Source: Nanobdellota archaeon (GTDB lineage Archaea > Nanobdellota > Nanobdellia > Woesearchaeales > CG1-02-33-12). Taken from it: a stretch of 9,356 nucleotides of DNA. The stretch covers positions 1 to 9,356 of the forward strand of contig JAHIFA010000027.1 of NCBI GenBank assembly GCA_018901315.1, read 5' to 3'. The notes under the pieces are model-generated. The model saw only the letters and a list, made by a program, of their open reading frames with translations, was not told the DNA's origin and ran no database searches. Within the stretch, counting starts at the first letter, position 1. Each line of letters starts with the position of its first letter. Position numbers and translations under genes: made by a program. Of the stretch, positions 5,552-9,356 are shown piece after piece.

Positions 5552-6538
5552 ATGGTCTTGCCTAAAAAACTAATCTGCTTACTTTTTATTATTTTACTAA
5601 GCGGATGCTCTAACCTTAATTTAGATAAAAATATTTTAGAACCAGAGCTTAAAGAATACAAGGATATTCCAAAAGTATTTTTTTGCCCAGTAAATGACTG
5701 TGAGGGAGAGCTTTTCAAGGTTATCAACAGTGCAAAAGAATCTGTTCACTGCGCTTTTTATGACTTTGACTTGGAAAGGAGTATTAACATTTTGGATAAG
5801 AAAAGAAAAACAATGGATATAAAACTTGTGGTTGATGATGCTAATTTTGACAATGTAAAACACCTTAAGTTTGCAATAAAAGATTCCTCTTATGGTCTGA
5901 TGCACAATAAGTTTTGCATTATTGATAATAAAATTATTTTGACTGGCTCTTTTAACCCGACTGAGAATGGCGCGTATAAGAATGATAACAACCTGATTAT
6001 AATTGAATCATTTTATCTGTCAAAAAATTATGAGGATGAGTTTAATGAATTATGGGATTCTGAATTCAGAAAAGGCAATAATGTGATTTATCCTGAGTTT
6101 TACCTAAACAATAAAAAAATTGAAAACTATTTCTGCCCAGAGGACAACTGCGCTTATTATGTTGCTGAGGAAATAAAAAAAGCAAAGAATAATATTTACT
6201 TCATGGTGTTCAGCTTCACAAACAGCAGGATTGCAACTGCAATTATTTTAAAGCATTACCAAGGACTTGATATAAAAGGGGTTTTTGAGGCAAGGCAGGT
6301 ATCTAAATATTCAAAATTCAATCTTTTGGAATACCAGGGCATTGATGTAAAGAAAGATAACAACAAGGCCAATATGCACCATAAGGTCTTTATAATAGAC
6401 AACAAAACAGTAATCACTGGCTCATTCAACCCCACAGAAGGAGCTGACACAAGAAACGATGAGAACATTATTATAATGCATGACAAAAACATAGCAAATC
6501 TTTTCCTGCAGGAGTTTGAAAGGGTTTACAATGAATAA
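5552..6538 (+). CDS. Phospholipase D-superfamily lipoprotein with two HKD motifs
   Basis: The 328-aa protein starts with a lipoprotein-like signal: Lys residues, a hydrophobic stretch, and LLSGC with Cys 19 as the likely lipidated residue, placing the rest outside the membrane. Two PLD half-domains follow. The first has MHNKFCIID (H118, K120, D125) with GSFNP (132-136). The second has MHHKVFIID (H276, K278, D283) with GSFNP (290-294). Both HxKxxxxD motifs are intact, so an active phosphodiesterase is expected. Each half opens with a matching FCPxxxC segment (Cys 45/50 and 195/200), perhaps disulfide or metal sites, showing internal duplication. Substrate cannot be read from sequence: nucleic acid or phospholipid are the family options, and the compact two-HKD form leans to a nuclease. 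The gene is divergent from the GIDE-lemA operon. Confidence 0.88.
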   Translation: MVLPKKLICLLFIILLSGCSNLNLDKNILEPELKEYKDIPKVFFCPVNDCEGELFKVINSAKESVHCAFYDFDLERSINILDKKRKTMDIKLVVDDANFDNVKHLKFAIKDSSYGLMHNKFCIIDNKIILTGSFNPTENGAYKNDNNLIIIESFYLSKNYEDEFNELWDSEFRKGNNVIYPEFYLNNKKIENYFCPEDNCAYYVAEEIKKAKNNIYFMVFSFTNSRIATAIILKHYQGLDIKGVFEARQVSKYSKFNLLEYQGIDVKKDNNKANMHHKVFIIDNKTVITGSFNPTEGADTRNDENIIIMHDKNIANLFLQEFERVYNE

Positions 6539-6624
6539 TTTAAATTTTAGTACTTTAATCTGAAACCAGCTAGTTTAATTAACCTACTTAATACTTAAAG
6601 ATAGTTAATTTCTACTGCCAAAGG

Positions 6625-6636
6625 TTTATTTATTTA
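6625..6636 (+). promoter_or_regulatory. TATA box for the 44-aa zinc-ribbon gene
   Basis: TTTATTTATTTA is centred about 27 nt before ATG 6657. No SD precedes the ATG. This supports both the start and the reality of the small gene. Confidence 0.45.
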
Positions 6637-6656
6637 CTTAACAATTCTCTTATAAC

Positions 6657-6791
6657 ATGGAAGATAAAAAATCAAATGAATCTGAGAATTCAAAAGATTT
6701 TATATGTTTGCATTGCGGAAGGAAAATAAAGGATGATATTGTTGTAAGGGGTTTTTCTGTTATATGCCCCTACTGTGGAATGCCCCTCTAA
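6657..6791 (+). CDS. 44-aa zinc-ribbon protein
   Basis: This small ORF encodes 44 residues: a polar N-terminus (MEDKKSNESENSKDF) and then CLHC (residues 17-20) and CPYCG (37-41), two CXXC knuckles 16 residues apart, typical of a rubredoxin-type zinc ribbon. It ends three residues after the second knuckle. The TATA box 27 nt upstream and the neat Cys spacing argue it is real despite its size. The gene stops 38 nt before the preferred start of the Lrp-type regulator, and that gene's likely TATA box begins just after this stop. Ribbons of this size often bind nucleic acid or dock on larger complexes; the exact role is unknown. Confidence 0.75.
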   Translation: MEDKKSNESENSKDFICLHCGRKIKDDIVVRGFSVICPYCGMPL

Positions 6792-6798
6792 AAGAAAG

Positions 6799-6808
6799 AT
6801 TTTTAAAG
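6799..6808 (+). promoter_or_regulatory. TATA box supporting the Lrp-type start at 6830
   Basis: ATTTTTAAAG is centred about 26-27 nt before ATG 6830, the leaderless spacing used elsewhere in the window. It favours 6830 over the upstream in-frame ATG at 6764. Confidence 0.45.
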
Positions 6809-6829
6809 AAATTTCCTTTCCTGGCCTTT

Positions 6830-7411
6830 ATGAAAAAGCCAAATCCTGATTTGCCAAAGCTTACAAGGAATGACCAGGAGGTTCTTAAGATTATCATTCT
6901 CCAGGCAAAGGTACCTGACACTGAAATAGCTAAGAAAATTGGGATTTCTCCGCAGGCTGTTTTTAAGATAAGGAACAAGCTTGAAAAATCAGGAATAATC
7001 AAGGGCTACAGCCCGATTATCAACCTTAAAAAAATAGGCATCAACATTATGGCAATGCTCATAATGAAGCTTACGCCTGAAGTATGGGACCACTATACTG
7101 ATGAGGAGATATCAGAAAGGATCAAGAAGATTCCTTATGTTATCAATGCCTATAGGGTTCCTGAATCAAATGTCACACATATAATCCTTATGGCTTTCAG
7201 GGATCTTGAACAGATGGATAAATACCTGACAGGAATACAGACAAAGTTTGCAAGAGAAATAGAAATACAAAGTATATACCCTTTTTCTGTTGATAAGATA
7301 ATAACACAAAGCACCCTTGGGCTGCTTTATGAGATTCTTGACAAAAAAGAGTTTCCGCTGAATGAGTTCTTCCTAAAGAAAATTGAAAATAAGAACAGTA
7401 AAAAGATTTAA
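6830..7411 (+). CDS. Lrp/AsnC-type transcriptional regulator
   Basis: From ATG 6830 this is 193 aa. An N-terminal winged helix-turn-helix spans about residues 11-60 (LTRNDQEVLKIIILQAKVPD, TEIAKKIGIS, and the recognition helix PQAVFKIRNKLEKSGIIKGY), a classic Lrp/AsnC layout. The second half (about 71-165) alternates strands and helices like a RAM/AsnC effector domain (MAMLIMKLTPEVW, VINAYRVPESNVTHIILMAF), followed by a longer C-terminal extension (about 160-193) than usual. It should bind DNA as a dimer or higher oligomer; the ligand and targets are unknown. An in-frame ATG at 6764 would add 22 residues overlapping the zinc-ribbon gene; I prefer 6830 because of the TATA box and the family N-terminus. 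A T-run (7414-7422) follows the stop. Confidence 0.85.
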   Translation: MKKPNPDLPKLTRNDQEVLKIIILQAKVPDTEIAKKIGISPQAVFKIRNKLEKSGIIKGYSPIINLKKIGINIMAMLIMKLTPEVWDHYTDEEISERIKKIPYVINAYRVPESNVTHIILMAFRDLEQMDKYLTGIQTKFAREIEIQSIYPFSVDKIITQSTLGLLYEILDKKEFPLNEFFLKKIENKNSKKI

Positions 7412-7413
7412 CA

Positions 7414-7422
7414 TTTTTATTT
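7414..7422 (+). terminator. T-run after the Lrp-type gene
   Basis: TTTTTATTT begins three bases after the stop codon, the usual form of an archaeal intrinsic terminator. No hairpin is needed or seen. Confidence 0.4.
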
Positions 7423-7444
7423 AAAAAAGTTGATTTGTCCTACC

Positions 7445-7454
7445 TAATATTTAT
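7445..7454 (+). promoter_or_regulatory. TATA-like box before the micro-ORF series
   Basis: TAATATTTAT, centred near 7450, predicts initiation near 7476, giving a leader of about 25 nt that holds the GTGGTT SD-like element before ATG 7503. Confidence 0.35.
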
Positions 7455-7502
7455 CTACTTATTCTGATTATTCAGGCAAAAACCATTGGGAGTGTGGTTT
7501 AA

Positions 7503-7622
7503 ATGGCAGGGAAAAATAAATATGAAAGTACAGTATTTGAGAAAGATGCAAAGCAGAAAGCAAGGGATCTCAAAAAAGCAAAAAAAGAAGCTGCTTTAGC
7601 AACAAAATACCAAAATATGTAG
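7503..7622 (+). CDS. 39-aa Lys/Ala-rich small protein (putative)
   Basis: ATG 7503 to TAG 7622 encodes 39 residues: MAGKNKYESTVFEKDAKQK followed by an Ala/Lys/Glu-rich stretch likely to form one amphipathic helix, ending ATKYQNM. An SD-like GTGGTT lies 2 nt before ATG and a TATA-like box about 50 nt before it. I recognise no family. It is the first of several tiny ORFs on this strand. The next SD (GGGGGT) overlaps its stop codon, suggesting translational coupling. Its strong basic charge could suit RNA or ribosome binding (inference). It is too short to judge by coding statistics alone. Confidence 0.5.
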   Translation: MAGKNKYESTVFEKDAKQKARDLKKAKKEAALATKYQNM

Positions 7623-7632
7623 GGGGTAAAAA

Positions 7633-7713
7633 ATGAAAAAAAAGCAAAAGAAGGAAGAGATTGAAGAAGAACAGGAAGAATCAGAGGATGAAGAGGAAAA
7701 AGAAGATTATTAA
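7633..7713 (+). CDS. 26-aa highly charged small protein (putative)
   Basis: ATG 7633 to TAA 7713 encodes 26 residues: a basic head (MKKKQKK) followed by an acidic tail of Glu and Asp ending EDY. An SD, GGGGGT (7622-7627), lies 5 nt before ATG and shares a base with the stop of the preceding ORF, which fits coupled translation. A further ATG overlaps its stop (TAATGA, ATG at 7713) and opens a 9-codon frame that runs to 7742, across the next SD. No family is recognised. Low-complexity AG-rich DNA can give such an ORF by chance, so confidence rests on the SD and spacing. Confidence 0.42.
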   Translation: MKKKQKKEEIEEEQEESEDEEEKEDY

Positions 7714-7743
7714 TGACAAAGAATAGGTTTTTTGGAGGTTAAA

Positions 7744-7776
7744 ATGGCTAAAAAAGCAAAAGAGAAGAAAAAATAA
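7744..7776 (+). CDS. 10-aa Lys-rich micropeptide ORF (putative)
   Basis: ATG 7744 to TAA 7776 encodes MAKKAKEKKK. It would be ignored for size, but it has one of the best SD sites in the window, GGAGGT (7734-7739), 4 nt before ATG. Its first codons resemble those of the gene at 7862, so it could be a truncated duplicate, a leader peptide, or a true micropeptide. A strong hairpin begins 11 nt after its stop. Confidence 0.3.
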   Translation: MAKKAKEKKK

Positions 7777-7787
7777 ATATTTAAATT

Positions 7788-7813
7788 GGCTTAGGGAAAT
7801 GCTTCTCTAAGCC
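7788..7813 (+). terminator. Strong 11-bp hairpin after the micro-ORFs
   Basis: GGCTTAGGGAA (7788-7798) pairs with TTCTCTAAGCC (7803-7813), with one G-U pair and loop ATGC. It is followed after 7 nt by TTTTTA. It could end the micro-ORF transcript, stabilise its 3' end, or bind a regulator next to the promoter of the following gene. It is the most stable-looking simple hairpin I find in the window. Confidence 0.5.
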
Positions 7814-7820
7814 GCATAAA

Positions 7821-7830
7821 TTTTTATATG
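7821..7830 (+). promoter_or_regulatory. TATA-like box before the basic protein and eS17 genes
   Basis: TTTTTATATG predicts initiation near 7848-7850, leaving a leader of about 12 nt that carries the GGTGGT SD (7851-7856), 5 nt before ATG 7862. Confidence 0.4.
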
Positions 7831-7861
7831 ACTTGGTTATTCTCAATTTTGGTGGTAAAAT

Positions 7862-8146
7862 ATGGCAAAAATGCATACAAGGATAAAAAGAAGGATGGGA
7901 CTAAGTACGCACTTAAAGCATTACAAGAACTCTCATTCTGTAATAAAAATCAGCAGACCAAAGACTTTCACTACAGAAGAGGGTGCTCACACATGGGCTG
8001 CAAAACAAAATCTCAAACCTGAGCAGTATTCTCTAAAAACAGCCAAGCATAATAAAAAGTTTATGGTAGTGGTAAAAAATGGGAAGGATAAAAACTCTGA
8101 AGATAAAAAGGGTAACGAACAAGCTTATGGAGCTTCACAGGGATAA
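7862..8146 (+). CDS. Small basic protein of unknown function, upstream of eS17
   Basis: This 94-aa protein is rich in Lys, Arg and His. It begins MAKMHTRIKRR, continues with a basic region to about residue 35, then RPKTFTTEEGAHTWAAKQNL, a helix-like segment, and KKFMVVVKNG. The last 20 or so residues (KDKNSEDKK to the end) are polar and lie in DNA shared with the eS17 gene in another frame. I do not recognise the family. The first residues loosely recall uS15 N-termini, but the rest does not fit uS15. Position before eS17, size and charge suggest a ribosome-associated or RNA-binding protein (inference). The start is supported by GGTGGT 5 nt before ATG. An overlapping frame from 7828 is a shadow. 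Confidence 0.7.
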   Translation: MAKMHTRIKRRMGLSTHLKHYKNSHSVIKISRPKTFTTEEGAHTWAAKQNLKPEQYSLKTAKHNKKFMVVVKNGKDKNSEDKKGNEQAYGASQG

Positions 8147-8282
8147 GTTCACTGACAGTTTTGAAAAAAATAGGGAAATACTTAATAGACTGATCATTGC
8201 AGAGTCAAAGAAACTAAAGAATATAATCGCAGGCTATATAACAAGGCTTAAGAAAAAATCCCCTGATAATCTGATTCTTTAA
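8079..8282 (+). CDS. rps17e: Small ribosomal subunit protein eS17
   Basis: The 67-aa product matches archaeal eS17: MGRIKTLKIKRVTNKLMELH at the start, then DKFTDSFEKNREILN and SKKLKNIIAGYITRLKKK, which are family hallmarks. Length is normal. eS17 is a component of the small ribosomal subunit found in archaea and eukaryotes but not bacteria, so it also fixes the domain of the organism. The ATG lies inside the preceding gene, overlapping it by 68 nt in another frame, with an SD AGTGGT (8068-8073) 5 nt upstream. Such a long overlap is unusual; coupled translation of the two genes is likely. Confidence 0.93.
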   Translation: MGRIKTLKIKRVTNKLMELHRDKFTDSFEKNREILNRLIIAESKKLKNIIAGYITRLKKKSPDNLIL

Positions 8283-8294
8283 TTTTCAATAGGG

Positions 8295-8304
8295 AAAATA
8301 TTAA
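8295..8304 (+). promoter_or_regulatory. TATA-like box for ahcY
   Basis: AAAATATTAA is centred near 8300. It predicts initiation near 8327 and a leader of about 18 nt containing GGTGTT (8336-8341), 3 nt before ATG 8345. Confidence 0.4.
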
Positions 8305-8344
8305 ATAGAACTTCTCTTAACCATTTGTATAAAAAGGTGTTAAA

Positions 8345-9356
8345 ATGCATGAGACTAAGAATTATTGTGTTAAGGATATTGATCTAGCCAATCAAGGGGA
8401 AATGAATATTGAGTATGCTGAAAAGCAGATGGAAGCCCTTATGAAAATTAGGGAAAGGTTCAGCAAGGAAAAACCATTAAAGGGAATGAAAATAGGAATG
8501 GCTCTTCATCTGACAAAGGAAACAGCTGTTTTAGTCAAAACCTTAAAAGCAGGCGGTGCTGATGTTGCAATATGCTCATGCAATCCATTAAGCACTCAGG
8601 ATGATGTTGCAGCTGCATTGGCAAAACAAGGCTTCAGGGTTTATGGCTATAAGGGCGAAACAACAGAGGATTATTACAAATTCTTAAAAAAAGTGATTGA
8701 GTTTAAGCCAAACATAACAGTAGATGATGGTTGTGATTTGGTTAGCGAGATTCACAAAAACCACAAAGAATTGATTCCAAACATAATTGGTGGTTGCGAA
8801 GAAACAACCACAGGCGTTATAAGATTAAGGGCAATGGAAAAAGACAATGCTTTGTTATATCCAATAATTGCTGTCAATGACAACAAGACAAAGCACTTGG
8901 TTGATAATTACTACGGAACAGGCCAGAGCACAATGGACGGAATTTTAAGGGCTTCAAACTTGCTGATAGCAGGAAACACTGTTGTTGTGGCTGGCTATGG
9001 AGACTGCGGAAAAGGATTTGCCTTAAGGTCAAAAGGGCTTGGAGCAAAGGTAATAGTTACAGAGGTTAATCCATTCAGGGCAATGCAGGCAGCATTTGAC
9101 GGATTTGGTGTAATGCCAATGAAAGAAGCAGCTCCATTGGGCGATTTGTTTGTCACCTTAACAGGAGATATAAATGTAATCACAATTGAACACATGAAAT
9201 TCATGAAAGTCGGCGCAATAGTTGCAAACTCAGGGCATTTTGATGTTGAGATTGACTTAAAATCATTAAAAAAAGCAGCAAAAAGCAGGAGAATAAGGCC
9301 ATTCCTCGATGAATACATGCTTAATGGAAAAAGGATTTATGTTGCAGGAGAAGGCC
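8345..9356 (+). CDS. ahcY: S-adenosylhomocysteinase, 3' truncated by window
   Basis: An open frame runs from ATG 8345 to the window end (337 codons and one base), so the C-terminus is missing. It encodes S-adenosylhomocysteine hydrolase, which reversibly splits the by-product of methylation into adenosine and homocysteine. Visible signatures are CNPLSTQDDVAAAL, TVDDGCDLVSEIH, GGCEETTTGVIRLRAM, and the catalytic-site region NDNKTKHLVDNYYGTGQS. The NAD-binding Rossmann loop VVAGYGDCGKGFA follows, then VTEVNPFRAMQAAFDGF and IVANSGHFDVEID. GTGQS replaces the CRES seen in many bacterial and eukaryotic enzymes, as in archaeal-type forms. Start support: MHETKNYCVKDIDLANQG fits the family N-terminus, and GGTGTT lies just upstream. 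The gene appears intact as far as seen and cytosolic. Confidence 0.95.
   Translation, partial: MHETKNYCVKDIDLANQGEMNIEYAEKQMEALMKIRERFSKEKPLKGMKIGMALHLTKETAVLVKTLKAGGADVAICSCNPLSTQDDVAAALAKQGFRVYGYKGETTEDYYKFLKKVIEFKPNITVDDGCDLVSEIHKNHKELIPNIIGGCEETTTGVIRLRAMEKDNALLYPIIAVNDNKTKHLVDNYYGTGQSTMDGILRASNLLIAGNTVVVAGYGDCGKGFALRSKGLGAKVIVTEVNPFRAMQAAFDGFGVMPMKEAAPLGDLFVTLTGDINVITIEHMKFMKVGAIVANSGHFDVEIDLKSLKKAAKSRRIRPFLDEYMLNGKRIYVAGEG

Noticed and set aside
6577..6610. Inverted repeat AATTAAC / GTTAATT downstream of the PLD gene
   Set aside because: Seven AT-rich bases with a 20-nt spacer are expected by chance in DNA of this composition.
7828..8022. Plus-strand frame starting MTWLF, overlapping the basic protein gene
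   Set aside because: Its start lies in the TATA region of the next gene and it has no SD; the frame at 7862 has a good SD and a coherent basic composition.
8995..9318. Minus-strand open frame of 107 codons
   Set aside because: It is antisense to the NAD-binding domain of ahcY, whose plus-strand frame is clearly the coding one.

Overview
The window reads as a piece of an AT-rich archaeal chromosome, most likely from a DPANN-type lineage (Woesearchaeota/Pacearchaeota-like; this placement is inference). Direct support for Archaea: an archaeal-type topoisomerase I C-terminus with two zinc ribbons, ribosomal protein eS17, an Lrp/AsnC regulator, an archaeal-type S-adenosylhomocysteinase, a TtuA/Ncs6-like protein, and promoters with a TATA-like box about 27 nt before the start codon. 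First genes of transcripts look leaderless. Internal genes, and several short-leader genes, carry a GGNGGT-type Shine-Dalgarno (SD) 4-5 nt before ATG.

Layout. 2-574 is the 3' end of topA. 693-2471 is a secreted or membrane-anchored Lon-like (S16) serine protease with an intact Ser/Lys dyad. 2498-3042 (minus) is a ribbon-helix-helix antitoxin / RelE-like toxin pair with a recognisable promoter and a candidate tandem operator. 3043-3411 is the longest stretch without a conventional gene. It holds a 35-codon ORF made of two 17-residue repeats that is also two tandem RNA hairpins, then a zone of direct and inverted repeats. 3412-4047 is a degenerate TtuA/Ncs6-like protein that keeps the N-terminal zinc finger and NLDDE segment but has lost the PP-loop. 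4052-5406 (minus) is a GIDE-domain membrane protein followed by LemA, a likely two-gene operon. 5552-6538 is a lipoprotein of the phospholipase D superfamily with two HKD motifs. 6657-7411 holds a 44-aa zinc-ribbon protein and an Lrp/AsnC-type regulator. 7503-7776 is a run of very small charged ORFs with good SD sites, ending in a strong hairpin. 7862-8282 holds a small basic protein of unknown function overlapping the eS17 gene. 8345-9356 is the 5' part of ahcY, cut by the window end.

Functional picture. Housekeeping genes (topA, eS17, ahcY) bracket a region rich in envelope proteins (Lon-like protease, LemA/GIDE, PLD lipoprotein) and small regulatory modules (toxin-antitoxin, Lrp, zinc ribbons). 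The parts least explained by known families are the repeat ORF at 3129-3236, the catalytically dead-looking TtuA homologue at 3412-4047, and the micro-ORF series at 7503-7776.
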